A stretch of 64,000 bases of DNA, from NCBI GenBank assembly GCA_017551865.1, contig JAFZKB010000027.1, forward strand, positions 124,001 to 188,000, in the 5' to 3' direction. The stretch comes from Clostridiales bacterium (GTDB taxonomy: Bacteria; Bacillota; Clostridia; Saccharofermentanales; Saccharofermentanaceae). Positions 26,689 to 35,891 of this stretch are shown here, in pieces. The position numbers and the translations under genes were made by a program. The notes beneath the pieces were generated by a model. It was not told where the DNA came from. It did not search any database and was given only the letters and a program-made list of their open reading frames with translations. Each line of letters starts with the position of its first letter. Position 1 is the stretch's first letter.

Positions 26689-27837
26689 TCACTTCCCGCC
26701 TTCTTTCACATACTTCCTGATCCAGTCTTCGTCCCGGTAATCGGAATCCTTATCCATCAGACATCCATAGCAGATATCATCCGCCATCTCTAAAAGAACT
26801 TCTGAAAGCTCTAGATCTTCTTTCCACTGATCACCGATCTTTTCATAACCGCAGATCGCGCCTACGATATTGCCGGTAAGCGCACCTGTGGAATCGCTGT
26901 CACCGCTGTGATTGACTGCGGAGATGATCGCACCGGAGAAGTCATTTTCGTGACAGAGAGCACAGTACACCGCGATCGCGAGTGCCTCATCTCCGCACCA
27001 TCCGGCACCTATCAGAGGAATATTCTCAGAATCGGGATCATCATTTTTCGAAAGTTCCACGGCTCTGTCGATCAGATCCATAAAAGCTCCGAGATGCTTT
27101 CTCTGAGAGAAAAGATCCCGGATCAGGTCCTGGGTCTCCAGTACGATATCCAGAAGTTTTACCGGGCCTTCCGTGTTAACGATACGCTGGATCACATGGG
27201 TAAGGAATGCGGCCGGCATGAAGCCGAGCGAATGGGAATGCGTAAGTGCCGCAATTTCAGCGCCTTCCATCGCGGCATATCTCTCATCTTCATCACGAAG
27301 CGCCAGTGCAGCGGGAGCAACACGCATCACACCGCCACAGCCTTTGCTGTGGTTGATCCGGTGCTCCGTAGAACCCTTCTCACCACTTGAAAGCGCATCC
27401 AGGCAGGTCGCTCCCGGAGCGCGAAGGCTCCAGAGCCCGGGGATCTCGGAAAGCCAGCAGATACGCTCGCCATGTCTGTCTCCCCGCTGCGTCTCCAGCC
27501 AGTCCAGATAGGCCAGATAGACATAATGCACGGGATCAAAATCACGACCGATCATCTTTGAAACAGTCCTGGCATAAAGAATGCCGTTGGCTGTAAACAG
27601 ACTCATCTGTGTATCATCGGAAAACAATGCCTTCCCGTCGGAAGGGTCTTTTACAAAGAAAGTAATGCCGGAAGATCCGTACTGGGAAAGGATCGATTCA
27701 AAGGACATGAATTCCACGGGATAGCCGAGCGCATCGCCCATCGCACCGCCCAGAAGACATCCTCGGATACGGTCTTTTTTGCTTTCAGCCGCAGATACGG
27801 CAGTTCTTAGATTCTCCGGAAGTAACGTCTTATCCAT
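26689..27837 (-). CDS. ADP-ribosylglycohydrolase family protein
   Basis: 382 aa from the ATG at 27837, which has GGGAGG seven bases upstream; a TTG two codons earlier also stays open. Family signatures are GCLLGGAMGDALGYPVEF near the N-terminus, DDTQMSLFTA (metal-binding Asp pair) and the C-terminal NHSGDSDSTGALTGNIVGA, which supplies further Mg-binding Asp residues. Members remove ADP-ribose from proteins or nucleic acids, or act on related substrates; a DraG-like role in nitrogenase control is unlikely here since no nif genes are seen. Third of four closely spaced genes with membrane or lipid anchors. Confidence 0.93.
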   Translation of the reverse strand: MDKTLLPENLRTAVSAAESKKDRIRGCLLGGAMGDALGYPVEFMSFESILSQYGSSGITFFVKDPSDGKALFSDDTQMSLFTANGILYARTVSKMIGRDFDPVHYVYLAYLDWLETQRGDRHGERICWLSEIPGLWSLRAPGATCLDALSSGEKGSTEHRINHSKGCGGVMRVAPAALALRDEDERYAAMEGAEIAALTHSHSLGFMPAAFLTHVIQRIVNTEGPVKLLDIVLETQDLIRDLFSQRKHLGAFMDLIDRAVELSKNDDPDSENIPLIGAGWCGDEALAIAVYCALCHENDFSGAIISAVNHSGDSDSTGALTGNIVGAICGYEKIGDQWKEDLELSEVLLEMADDICYGCLMDKDSDYRDEDWIRKYVKEGGK

Positions 27838-27892
27838 AAGCAACCCTCCCTATAGGATCATTATAGCAGAAAGACGGCGCCGAAGCGAAAGG

Positions 27893-28516
27893 TCAATTCT
27901 TTCCCACGACCTGCCCCGCGATCTCCTTCCAGGAATAGCGGACACGCTCAACACGGATCATCCAGATGAGTTTCAGGATATTAAAGATCAGAAACCACAC
28001 CACTGAACTTGCGAGAAATGTTGTAATGATACTTAAGATGGCACAGACCAGACAGGCCAGGATCACTTTGCCGTACCACTTATCCTTCGTAAAGAAAAAG
28101 GTCACGAATGCAATCAGACCGAGCTGGATGAAGCCGGCGCCAAAACGGATGCTCCCGACAGCGACCCCGTCTCTGACGGCGATCGGCGAGATCAGGAAAA
28201 TAAAGCAGATGATCGCTTCAATAATGCAGATCTTGTTGAGCTGCTGGCGGATGCGGTCCATCTCCTGCTGCTCCGCTTTTCTCTTTTTCTCTTCTTCGGC
28301 AATCCGGATCTTCTCTTCTCTTTCCTTTTTCCAGGATTCCTCCACATCGCGCTGGGCCTGAATGCGCCCCATCTCGCGCTCGTAGCCCGCACCGAATTCA
28401 CCGGTGTGCTCGATCAGCATCTGCTTTCCGCACACCGTGCAGGTCGCGACCTTCACCGCGGCATCCACTTTTACATTCGCACCACATCCGGTGCATGTCA
28501 TATCTACAAGTTTCAT
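27893..28516 (-). CDS. Zinc-ribbon, coiled-coil, multi-pass membrane protein
   Basis: 207 aa. An N-terminal zinc ribbon with two CxxC knuckles (CTGCGANV and CTVCGKQM, residues 8-32), then a charged alpha-helical stretch rich in Glu, Lys and Arg (about 45-100) likely to form a coiled coil, then three to four hydrophobic segments (about 103-190). Proteins of this build are common in Clostridia and mostly unstudied. AGGTGAG precedes the ATG. It starts 13 bp after the lipoprotein gene upstream and is 55 bp before the ADP-ribosylglycohydrolase. Confidence 0.75.
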   Translation of the reverse strand: MKLVDMTCTGCGANVKVDAAVKVATCTVCGKQMLIEHTGEFGAGYEREMGRIQAQRDVEESWKKEREEKIRIAEEEKKRKAEQQEMDRIRQQLNKICIIEAIICFIFLISPIAVRDGVAVGSIRFGAGFIQLGLIAFVTFFFTKDKWYGKVILACLVCAILSIITTFLASSVVWFLIFNILKLIWMIRVERVRYSWKEIAGQVVGKN

Positions 28517-28529
28517 TTCATCTCACCTG

Positions 28530-29603
28530 TCAGCCGACTTTAATGTTGACCGGATCACAGAGGTTCTTGTTTTTGTAATCATCCTTTTCCGCATAGTAAA
28601 GCTGGAGACTGATGGTCTCGACTTTTTTGATTGCTGCATCCTGAAGTCTCGTTTTCGAGATATCCAGTGTATAGACCGACTTGTTTCCGGGTTCAAGCGT
28701 GCAGATCATGGTACAGAGAATATCTATCCCGTTGACATATACCGTCTCTTTTTCGACACGGAGCGTCCTTTCGGAATTGTTCTCAAGGAGCAGAACGAGT
28801 TCGGCGTTATAATCCGTCATGCGATAATCCAGTGCCGATATCGAGATATCGTCGTTTTTGAATATCGGAGCCGCATAGGAGAAGTCATAGGTCTTATTCT
28901 CGTCGTAAAGATTCGTCTTGATCGACGCTCTCTGCGTAAAATACCGTTCTCCGTTATCCTTATACTCCACGCTGAAGATCAGATCGATCTTGCCGGGATT
29001 CCAAAGTCCGATCTCATCCCCGAGAGTCAGGAAGAACTCATAATCCTCATCGACAGTTGCCTGATCCCCGACATCGATCAGATACATCGGAAGGAGCTGA
29101 AAATCCTCGACCGCGATCATCTCACTGTTGATCCTGACAGTATGTCCGGATTTATTCTCGATATGCAGTGTCAGCGTGCGGATCGTCCCCATACCGATCT
29201 TATAACCGGTGGCTGTGATCGTAAGTCCGTCTCTGTTACTGATCTCCACAGGGTCAAAAGTGACTTCCTGATATGAATACTCAGGCGCTTCATGAGGTCC
29301 GATGGTCTCGACCGGGCCTTCCATCGTGCTCGTAGGCGCTTCTGTCGTTTCTTTACCGAAAGTAGGATCCTTTGATTCCTGCGATTCCGTCTCCTTCGGG
29401 GTCTCCGCGGGACCTTCCGTCTCCGTCATCACGGCTGTTTGAGATTCCGATTCCGTTTCAGGCTCAGGCTGTGTCATCGTGATCTTCGGGCTCATATTTT
29501 TCTTTTTCTTCTTCGATGATTCTTCCGACTTACAGGCAGCCAGACAAAGCGGCATCGATATAAGCATGCCAAGTGTCAAAAGCAACGACAAAAATCTCTT
29601 CAT
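28530..29603 (-). CDS. Lipoprotein with two Ig-like repeats
   Basis: 357 aa from the ATG at 29603 (GAAGAAGG upstream); the frame is open 27 codons further but that part has no signal-peptide character. Signal peptide with lipobox LAAC, then a Lys/Ser run and a Glu/Thr/Pro-rich spacer (about 30-110). The rest holds two similar beta-rich repeats: ITATGYKIGMGTIRTLTLHIENKSG and ISALDYRMTDYNAELVLLLENNSE, each ending before a conserved V/E-rich strand. This fits DUF4352/DUF5067-like extracellular Ig folds. First gene of the four-gene unit with the ADP-ribosylglycohydrolase. Function unknown. Confidence 0.78.
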   Translation of the reverse strand: MKRFLSLLLTLGMLISMPLCLAACKSEESSKKKKKNMSPKITMTQPEPETESESQTAVMTETEGPAETPKETESQESKDPTFGKETTEAPTSTMEGPVETIGPHEAPEYSYQEVTFDPVEISNRDGLTITATGYKIGMGTIRTLTLHIENKSGHTVRINSEMIAVEDFQLLPMYLIDVGDQATVDEDYEFFLTLGDEIGLWNPGKIDLIFSVEYKDNGERYFTQRASIKTNLYDENKTYDFSYAAPIFKNDDISISALDYRMTDYNAELVLLLENNSERTLRVEKETVYVNGIDILCTMICTLEPGNKSVYTLDISKTRLQDAAIKKVETISLQLYYAEKDDYKNKNLCDPVNIKVG

Positions 29604-29636
29604 TTTCCGACCCTTCTTCCATTTCTTTTCAGCAAA

Positions 29637-29671
29637 ATTATAACACATATAAAGATCACTTGTGATATGAT
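29637..29671. promoter_or_regulatory. Divergent promoters sharing a palindrome
   Basis: On the minus strand TGTTATAAT (TATAAT at 29637-29642) serves the lipoprotein operon. On the plus strand TGATATGAT (TATGAT at 29666-29671) serves the gene at 29709. Between and overlapping them lies ATCAC-TT-GTGAT (29655-29666), a perfect 5-bp-arm inverted repeat, a candidate shared operator. Confidence 0.5.
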
Positions 29672-29708
29672 GGAACGCGTACACAACATCAACTATTAAG
29701 AGGTCTTT

Positions 29709-30320
29709 ATGAAAAAAACTCTCTGTATTTTACTAAGTGCCATTCTTCTTGTTCCGATGTGCGGCTGCTCAAAAAAGCCGAGAGTGGATTATGATTCCTT
29801 TGAAAAATATGCGCTTTCCGATCTCAAGCTGGAAAAGAAAGCCCGCGAAGAGAGCTCCAGTAATGCTTTTTACAACATGGATAACACCATCGATAACACG
29901 GACGAAACACAGTTGAAGCAAGACCACTATGCACAGGTCTTTTCGCAGGCAGAAGGCTCCACCGCCGGAAATCTTTATGTCATCTATTACGACTATCAGC
30001 AGGAAAGCGATGCGAGAAGCTTCTTTGACAAACTGGCTTCTGAAGAAAAGACCATGGTCGAAAACTCTGACACGGATCACGTGATCGATTCGGCGGACAA
30101 CCATCTCATCGTACTAACCCAGCAGAACGGTATGCTCTTCACTTTTGAATGCCTGTATGTCGAAAAAGACGTCCTTATTTTCGCAGCGATCGTCATCGGC
30201 GCAGAAGACCTGACAAAAGTCAATCAGGACTGGTTGAAAATGGTCGATACCTTCTTCGGAGACCTTCGCATCAAAAAGCCGTTTGATCTATCCCAGGAAA
30301 TAAGAAACCTGCACCGTTGA
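29709..30320 (+). CDS. Small lipoprotein, unrecognised
   Basis: 203 aa. Signal peptide with MCGC lipobox at about residues 16-19, then a mixed alpha/beta domain: a charged helix (FEKYALSDLKLEKKAREE), strands around NLYVIYYDYQQ, an acidic helix and TKVNQDWLKMVDTFFGDL near the end. No known motif. AAGAGG lies before the ATG. Divergently transcribed from the ADP-ribosylglycohydrolase operon across a shared palindrome, so joint regulation is possible. Confidence 0.78.
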   Translation: MKKTLCILLSAILLVPMCGCSKKPRVDYDSFEKYALSDLKLEKKAREESSSNAFYNMDNTIDNTDETQLKQDHYAQVFSQAEGSTAGNLYVIYYDYQQESDARSFFDKLASEEKTMVENSDTDHVIDSADNHLIVLTQQNGMLFTFECLYVEKDVLIFAAIVIGAEDLTKVNQDWLKMVDTFFGDLRIKKPFDLSQEIRNLHR

Positions 30321-30336
30321 CAGGAAGCAGGTTCTT
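30302..30336. terminator. Possible bidirectional terminator
   Basis: AAGAAACCTGC and GCAGGTTCTT pair over about 10 bp with one bulge. It overlaps the last codons of the plus-strand lipoprotein and lies just after the convergent acyltransferase. T-runs are short on both sides. Confidence 0.45.
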
Positions 30337-30345
30337 GTAAAAATC

Positions 30346-31656
30346 TTAAGCGGTGACCTCGGAAGGCTTTTTCGGGGGTGTATCGCCAAAATGACTGTCA
30401 GAGCTCTTTTTCTTTCGGAAAAGGAGCTTTTTTACAGCCGAAGTAAGGTGATACTCTCCCATGCCGAGAAGGATCGAAACAATAAACACCGTGATCGCAA
30501 AGATCAAAAGATTATATTTACCCGCCTTGAACGGGAAATACTTCTTATTCATCAGGAAACGCATCATATCAAGCGCCATCAGGTTCATCAGGTAGGTGTC
30601 GAGTGAATACTTCCCGAAGAACTTCGTCACCGGATTGACCACATGGTACTTCATCATAAAGACGATGACCAGAAGTCCTAAAAGGGCGAAAAGCGGAACC
30701 TGACAGAAATATGTGCGGATCTTGGAATAGACGCCCGGACCCTGAGTGGACCACTCGGTCCAGTATCCGAAGTGCGCCTGTCCGTATTCTGACAGCAGGA
30801 ATGCAAGATATGTCAGAAGCAGAAGGATATGGAACTTCAGGGCATACAGTTTTTGAAACCAGGGAACGATCTTTTTCTCGTAACTTGCAAAAAGAAGCCC
30901 GGTCAGGAATCCGATCGCGGAATTGACCCACCATTCACCGCTGAACCAGAGCACCTTCTGCTCTCTCCACCAGATCCGGTTCAGCTTATTCCATTCGAGC
31001 CACCAGTTCTTCTTTCCGTACCACCAGGCAAAATGCCCGTTATAGCAGAACAAAAGACCCAGACCGATGATTACGGCGCCGATAATAAGGAAGCATACCG
31101 GGCGCTTCTTTATGAAGCGGAAGCAAAGGAAGAAAGTAAGATAAAGGATCGCCAGAACGATCGGGAACCATGCGAAGGTATTCATCATCGTAAGGCCGAA
31201 AAAATTAAATATCCATTTCTGCGCCGGCCATTTCACACCTGCGATAAAGAATGCGTAGATGCCGTAAAGGATGATATTAATGTAAAACGGAAGGAGAATG
31301 GATTTTACGATCCTGTTCTTCACAAATCCCTTAAGATAGTTTTCTTTCGTATCAAGGCTCTTGATCAGGCCATATCCTGAGCAGAAGAAAAAGATCGCGA
31401 CGAAAAAGGCGCCTGCATTGACAAACGGAGTCAGCACTTTCTGCTGCTTAAATACTTCTTCCTGGGAGATATGGTGGATGATGACACCGATCGCCGCAAA
31501 ACCTCGGAGGGATTTCATCACCTCAAGACTTGCATAATCATCATGGAATTCACCAGTGCCGAAGCGGTTCTTCCCGCCCCAGAACAAAAGCATGAAAAAG
31601 AAAAAGTACGTGGCCACACGGAAAATAGGCCAGAAACTGAATATCTCCTTAAGCAT
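30346..31656 (-). CDS. Acyltransferase family 3 membrane protein
   Basis: 436 aa with about ten transmembrane segments. The signature VMKSLRGFAAIGVIIHHIS carries the conserved Arg and His of the acyltransferase-3 family, and FFVAIFFFCSGYGLI follows as in OafA-like enzymes. Such enzymes O-acetylate surface sugars, peptidoglycan or secondary metabolites from the inside of the membrane. GAGGTTGTT precedes the ATG. It begins 24 bp after the stop of the K+ transporter gene and may be read from the same transcript. The acceptor cannot be predicted. Confidence 0.88.
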   Translation of the reverse strand: MLKEIFSFWPIFRVATYFFFFMLLFWGGKNRFGTGEFHDDYASLEVMKSLRGFAAIGVIIHHISQEEVFKQQKVLTPFVNAGAFFVAIFFFCSGYGLIKSLDTKENYLKGFVKNRIVKSILLPFYINIILYGIYAFFIAGVKWPAQKWIFNFFGLTMMNTFAWFPIVLAILYLTFFLCFRFIKKRPVCFLIIGAVIIGLGLLFCYNGHFAWWYGKKNWWLEWNKLNRIWWREQKVLWFSGEWWVNSAIGFLTGLLFASYEKKIVPWFQKLYALKFHILLLLTYLAFLLSEYGQAHFGYWTEWSTQGPGVYSKIRTYFCQVPLFALLGLLVIVFMMKYHVVNPVTKFFGKYSLDTYLMNLMALDMMRFLMNKKYFPFKAGKYNLLIFAITVFIVSILLGMGEYHLTSAVKKLLFRKKKSSDSHFGDTPPKKPSEVTA

Positions 31657-31680
31657 AACAACCTCTAATAACTGAAAATA

Positions 31681-33132
31681 TCAACCAAGATGGATCTTCG
31701 CTTCCGGATAGACGCTCTTGATCTTGTTCTTCTCTTTCATGACCAATCCCATTGCGAAAGTCAGCGGACCGACACGACCAAGGAACATGACCGGAATAAT
31801 GGCCAGTTGTCCCCACATCGAGAATTGCGGAGTGGCTGCTGAGGAAAGTCCAACGGTGCCGAAAGCGGAAGCCGACTCAAAAAGAAGATCGAGGAAAGTA
31901 AACTTTCCGTCAGCGATCAACTGCCGTTCCGTCACGGAGAGCACACAGGTCAGGATCAGCATGAGAGAAAAACCAAGTGTAAAAATCGTCAGCGCTCGCT
32001 GTACAGTCGAACGGGTCACGCGGTGGTTATGGATAATGACCTCCGTCTTGCCCGTGATATCACCCTTCACCGCAGCAATCAGGAGCGCGATGGCCTGGAC
32101 CTTGATACCACCACCGGTAGAACCGGCACCGGCGCCAATAAACATGAAAATAACGCAGAGCACTTTCGTACAGTCGCGCATCGCGAGCTGATCGATGGAG
32201 TTCATACCTGCCGTACGAAGTGACATAGACTGGAAAAGCGAAGCATTGAGCTTTTCGAAAAGAGGCAGATTACCGATCGTAAGCCCCGTGTCATTGCTCC
32301 ACTCCATCGCCAGAATAAGAACCGTACCGATCACGAGAAGACCGACAGTCATAAAGAAAGCCAGACGAGTATGGAACATCATATGGATATTGGTACGTTC
32401 CTTCTTATCATGCCCGATAATGGTCTTGATTTTTTTGACGGAATAGTCGATCAGATCTTTCCATACATGGAAGCCGAGTCCGCCGGAAAAGATCAGGAAG
32501 GTACAAGTCAGCATGACAAGCGTATTTCCGTTGTATGCGGTAAAACTGCAGTAGGGACCGGAAGCCGTATCGCCCATCAGGTCAAAACCCGCATTACAGA
32601 ATGCGGAGACCGAGGTAAATAAAGCCTTGAAAAGGCCGGTCCCGGTACCGAACTCAGGAATAAACTGTGTGGACAGAAGTATAAAACCGATGAATTCAAA
32701 GCCAAATGTCATCGTAAAGATCGTCTTAAGAAGGCCTTTTAATTCTGCAAAAGAAAAGCTGCCGGTATTCTCCTGTGCCAGCACACGGGAACGTACGGAA
32801 AGCTTAGACCGGAACATACTGATCGCAAAAGAATAGATCGTGACAAGGCCTAGTCCGCCGACCTGGATCAGCAAAAGAAGAACGACTCTGCCGAAGTTAT
32901 TGAAAGTCGTAGCGGTATCTCTAACAACAAGTCCCGTCACACATGTAGCGGAAACGGTGGTAAACAGGGAATCGAAGAAACCAATACTCGAACCGGAGTT
33001 GGTCGCAAAGGGCATCATCAGAAGGATCGTACCCACGATCATGATCAAAAGGAAACTGGCTACGATAACGCGGGCCGGCCTTTCGAGCATCCATTCGATG
33101 ATCTTTTTGGTCTTGCTTCTTCGAACCAGCAT
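31681..33132 (-). CDS. TrkH/KtrB-family potassium transporter
   Basis: 483 aa with about ten hydrophobic segments organised as four membrane-pore-membrane repeats. Filter-like loops include SATCVTGLVVRD, SAFCNAGFDLMG, RTAGMNSID and SAFGTVGLSS. KtrB/TrkH moves K+ (with Na+ or H+) under control of ring-forming RCK proteins. The start codon directly follows the stop of the RCK gene (TAAATG). The two RCK genes just upstream make a complete K+ uptake unit. Confidence 0.93.
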   Translation of the reverse strand: MLVRRSKTKKIIEWMLERPARVIVASFLLIMIVGTILLMMPFATNSGSSIGFFDSLFTTVSATCVTGLVVRDTATTFNNFGRVVLLLLIQVGGLGLVTIYSFAISMFRSKLSVRSRVLAQENTGSFSFAELKGLLKTIFTMTFGFEFIGFILLSTQFIPEFGTGTGLFKALFTSVSAFCNAGFDLMGDTASGPYCSFTAYNGNTLVMLTCTFLIFSGGLGFHVWKDLIDYSVKKIKTIIGHDKKERTNIHMMFHTRLAFFMTVGLLVIGTVLILAMEWSNDTGLTIGNLPLFEKLNASLFQSMSLRTAGMNSIDQLAMRDCTKVLCVIFMFIGAGAGSTGGGIKVQAIALLIAAVKGDITGKTEVIIHNHRVTRSTVQRALTIFTLGFSLMLILTCVLSVTERQLIADGKFTFLDLLFESASAFGTVGLSSAATPQFSMWGQLAIIPVMFLGRVGPLTFAMGLVMKEKNKIKSVYPEAKIHLG

Positions 33133-33786
33133 TTACTTCACCATCTCTTTCCAGATCTGTTCGATATCTTTCTTCGAGCAGACCATCATGATCTGGTTAC
33201 CGGCATGCATGACTGTTTCACCGGTAGGTGTGATGGTCTCCCCGTTCTCCCCTGCCATAACAACGACACGGGCACCGTGGATGAACTTATACTGCATCAT
33301 GGATTTCTCACATGCGTCCGATTTTTCGGACAGCGTGAACTCGATCAGCACGTGATCGGAGTTCTTGATGCGGTGCACGATACGAAGGCCCTGAAAATCG
33401 ATCTCCTGCTCGATCATGCTCGCGAGGATCTGGGTGCCGGAAAAGGCGCGATCCACGCCGAACCTCTCCATGATCTCTCTATTCTTCGGGTTATTAACAC
33501 GGGCGATCGCCTTGGACACACCTAAGTGGTTCTTCGCGATCTGGCACGCGATGATATTCGTCTCATCCTGATTGGTAAGCGCGACGATCATCTGAGCTCC
33601 CTTACAGGCTTCACTTAAAACGGGATAAGAGGATCCGTCACCATTAATGACTTCTGAGACAAGATCATCCGCAAACTTCGTCGCGGCACTCGGATCTTTA
33701 TCGATAATAACGATCTCGTTAGTGGACTCCAGCTCACGGATCAGATAGAAAGCAAGTTTACCTGCACCTACGATTACGATCTTCAT
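33133..33786 (-). CDS. RCK (TrkA/KtrA-like) potassium-channel regulator
   Basis: 217 aa. RCK_N domain starting MKIVIVGAGKLAFYLIREL, a Rossmann fold for NAD(H) or ATP/ADP, with the acidic end of beta-2 in IVIIDKDPSAA, and an RCK_C domain from about residue 140 (TLSEKSDACEKSM). The size matches KtrA rather than the double-length TrkA. Its TAA stop overlaps the junction with the transporter start. It binds nucleotides and gates the transporter. Confidence 0.92.
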   Translation of the reverse strand: MKIVIVGAGKLAFYLIRELESTNEIVIIDKDPSAATKFADDLVSEVINGDGSSYPVLSEACKGAQMIVALTNQDETNIIACQIAKNHLGVSKAIARVNNPKNREIMERFGVDRAFSGTQILASMIEQEIDFQGLRIVHRIKNSDHVLIEFTLSEKSDACEKSMMQYKFIHGARVVVMAGENGETITPTGETVMHAGNQIMMVCSKKDIEQIWKEMVK

Positions 33787-33802
33787 ATCAAATACGAAGC
33801 GG

Positions 33803-34432
33803 TCAGACCTTTTTCTCGGCCAGCACCAGCTTATCTCCCTTCTCCAGTTTCATATTCGGAAGTGTGGTAATGAATTGATCATGACGAACCACCGCGAAAA
33901 TGTGGCGGCCTTCCGTATCCTCCACATCTCTTACTTTAGCTCCGACAAAGCTCTCATCGATATCCAGGATCGTAAAAGCAAGGCTGTTTCCGAAGATATT
34001 CGCCATGCACTGACCAACATATTCTTCCTTCTTGATCCTTCCGTCGATCGCGCGCATGAATGCGTCGGCCGTAAGAACAGTGGAAGAGATCGAAAGGAAA
34101 CCGGCATCATCGAAGAGATGGTAATCCTCCGAAGCAAATACACGGGTAAAAACTTTTGAAACATTGAAAACATCTCTGGCGATCTGGGAAGCCATGAGGT
34201 TCTGATTCTCACTTTCGCTCATCGCACAGACCATATCCATAGAAGCGATGTCTGCCTCTTTTAGAACATCGATATCGATGATGATTCCATTTATAGTGAG
34301 AATACCTAAGTTAAACTGCTGTTCGATCTCCTGCGCCTTCGGATCGACGAGAACGCATGTATGACCTTTTTCGATCAGACGCTTCATCAGCGAGATGCTA
34401 GAGCGGGATGCTCCCAAAATCATGATCTGCAT
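33803..34432 (-). CDS. Second RCK-type regulator with degenerate nucleotide motif
   Basis: 209 aa from the ATG at 34432 with GGAGG seven bases upstream; a frame opening 26 codons earlier overlaps the rRNA methyltransferase gene and is rejected. It opens MQIMILGASRSSISLMKRL, where the usual GxGxxG reads GASRSS, so classical dinucleotide binding is doubtful; VLVDPKAQEI keeps the acidic residue of strand 2. An RCK_C domain with LAFTILDIDESFVGAKVRDVE follows. It precedes the intact RCK gene by 16 bp. A split arrangement could form a mixed ring. Confidence 0.85.
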   Translation of the reverse strand: MQIMILGASRSSISLMKRLIEKGHTCVLVDPKAQEIEQQFNLGILTINGIIIDIDVLKEADIASMDMVCAMSESENQNLMASQIARDVFNVSKVFTRVFASEDYHLFDDAGFLSISSTVLTADAFMRAIDGRIKKEEYVGQCMANIFGNSLAFTILDIDESFVGAKVRDVEDTEGRHIFAVVRHDQFITTLPNMKLEKGDKLVLAEKKV

Positions 34433-34451
34433 GATATTGCCTCCAAGATGT

Positions 34452-35255
34452 CTATATATCTGGCGTATTCGCCAGCAGATAGCCGAGGATCGATGCCGCA
34501 GAAGCTGCATTCAGCGATTCCGCACGACCCGGCATCGGTATCTTAATCAGTATATCACAACAAGAAGAAGTCAACTCACATAATCCGTTGGCTTCATTTC
34601 CGATCCACAAAGCGGCAGATCTAGGGAAAGAAGCTGTTTTCAGATCTTTTCCGTGAAGATGGGCGCCAATGGACGGAATGCCCTTTTCTTTCAGCACCGA
34701 AAAGATCTTTTCGCTGCTTGAAAAGGACAGAAGCGGGATATGAAAACATGATCCCATGGATGCGCGAAGGACTTTCTCATTGAAGGGATCGACCGAATCC
34801 TCCGTATAAAGGACAGCGGTATAGGCAAAGGCATCCGCCATACGGATGATCGTGCCCATGTTCCCCGGGTCCTGAAGATGCTCAAGGACGATATAGCGGC
34901 TCTTCCCTTCTTCGTAAGGAAAAGACGTAAGACTGTCCGGTACGGATACGACCAGTGCCATCCCCTGAGGGTTCTTCGTCTGGGAAAGCTTCGCAAATAA
35001 CGGCTCGCTGAAGATAAGCACCTCCGCGCCATTTACCGCCGGGAACTCTTTCTTCCATTTTGCGATCAGTTCCTCCTGACCGGACCTAAGAAGAACGGTC
35101 TCGGGGATCATGCCAGAAGAAAGCGCATCTTCACACAAGCGCAAACCCTCGATAAAGACCTTCCCGCTTTCCCGCGCGACCTTACGGTCATGCAGGGCAG
35201 CAAGTGATCGGAATCGAGGGTTTTCTCTGCTTTTTATCTCTAAGTAGCGATCCAC
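34452..35255 (-). CDS. SpoU/TrmH-family RNA 2'-O-methyltransferase
   Basis: 267 aa. N-terminal substrate-binding region (KVFIEGLRLCEDALSSGMIPETV) then the knotted SPOUT domain with motif 1 VLEHLQDPGNMGTIIRMADAF, motif 2 ALWIGNEANGL and motif 3 IPMPGRAESLNAASAASILGYLL. It methylates a ribose in rRNA or tRNA. The start is GTG at 35255, six bases after rplT, without a strong ribosome binding site, so it likely depends on coupled translation. This rplT-spoU neighbourhood is common in Bacillota. Confidence 0.92.
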   Translation of the reverse strand: MDRYLEIKSRENPRFRSLAALHDRKVARESGKVFIEGLRLCEDALSSGMIPETVLLRSGQEELIAKWKKEFPAVNGAEVLIFSEPLFAKLSQTKNPQGMALVVSVPDSLTSFPYEEGKSRYIVLEHLQDPGNMGTIIRMADAFAYTAVLYTEDSVDPFNEKVLRASMGSCFHIPLLSFSSSEKIFSVLKEKGIPSIGAHLHGKDLKTASFPRSAALWIGNEANGLCELTSSCCDILIKIPMPGRAESLNAASAASILGYLLANTPDI

Positions 35256-35261
35256 GCGAAA

Positions 35262-35615
35262 TTAAAGCGCGTTCTTTGCCTGCTCGCAAAGAGCTGCAAA
35301 TCCGTTCGGATCGGAGATAGCGATATCAGACAGGACCTTACGGTCGAGAGCGATATCCGCCTTCTTCAGGCCATTCATGAAACGGCTGTAGGAAAGACCG
35401 TTTACACGGCAAGCAGCGTTGATACGCTGGATCCACAGCTTTCTGAAATCTCTCTTCTTATTTCTTCTGTCACGGTAAGCATAAGCACCGGACTTCATTA
35501 CCTGCTGGTTAGCAACCTTAAAGAGCTTGCTCTTGTGACCAAAATAGCCCTTAGCCTGCTTCAAAATCTTATGATGACGCGCTCTTGTGCGAATACCTCT
35601 TTTTACTCTGGACAT
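35262..35615 (-). CDS. rplT: 50S ribosomal protein L20
   Basis: 117 aa. RNA-binding, highly basic N-terminal extension ([35 protein letters not shown]) and the core [22 protein letters not shown]20 is needed for 50S assembly and, in Bacillus, represses its own operon through the leader. Third gene of infC-rpmI-rplT. Confidence 0.97.
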   Translation of the reverse strand: MSRVKRGIRTRARHHKILKQAKGYFGHKSKLFKVANQQVMKSGAYAYRDRRNKKRDFRKLWIQRINAACRVNGLSYSRFMNGLKKADIALDRKVLSDIAISDPNGFAALCEQAKNAL

Positions 35616-35668
35616 GGTATTAATCCTCCCTTAAAAACTAACTTACTTTGAAATCCATCCGGCACCGA

Positions 35669-35866
35669 TTATTTATACGGAACCATTGTCTTGATGATCT
35701 TCGCATTAGCAGCAGAGCAGACCGCAGTATGACGGAGATGTCTCATTCTCTTGCTCGGTCTCTTGCTGAGGATGTGGCGACGGAAAGCCTGGGAGTATAA
35801 AACCTTACCTGTACCCGTTACCTTAAATCTTTTCTTAGACGAACTGTGTGTTTTCTGCTTAGGCAT
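35669..35866 (-). CDS. rpmI: 50S ribosomal protein L35
   Basis: 65 aa, starting [21 protein letters not shown], with a basic [15 protein letters not shown] stretch as in all L35 proteins. Between infC and rplT, the universal order. Confidence 0.97.
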   Translation of the reverse strand: MPKQKTHSSSKKRFKVTGTGKVLYSQAFRRHILSKRPSKRMRHLRHTAVCSAANAKIIKTMVPYK

Positions 35867-35891
35867 TTTTCTATTTCCTCCTTATTCACAA

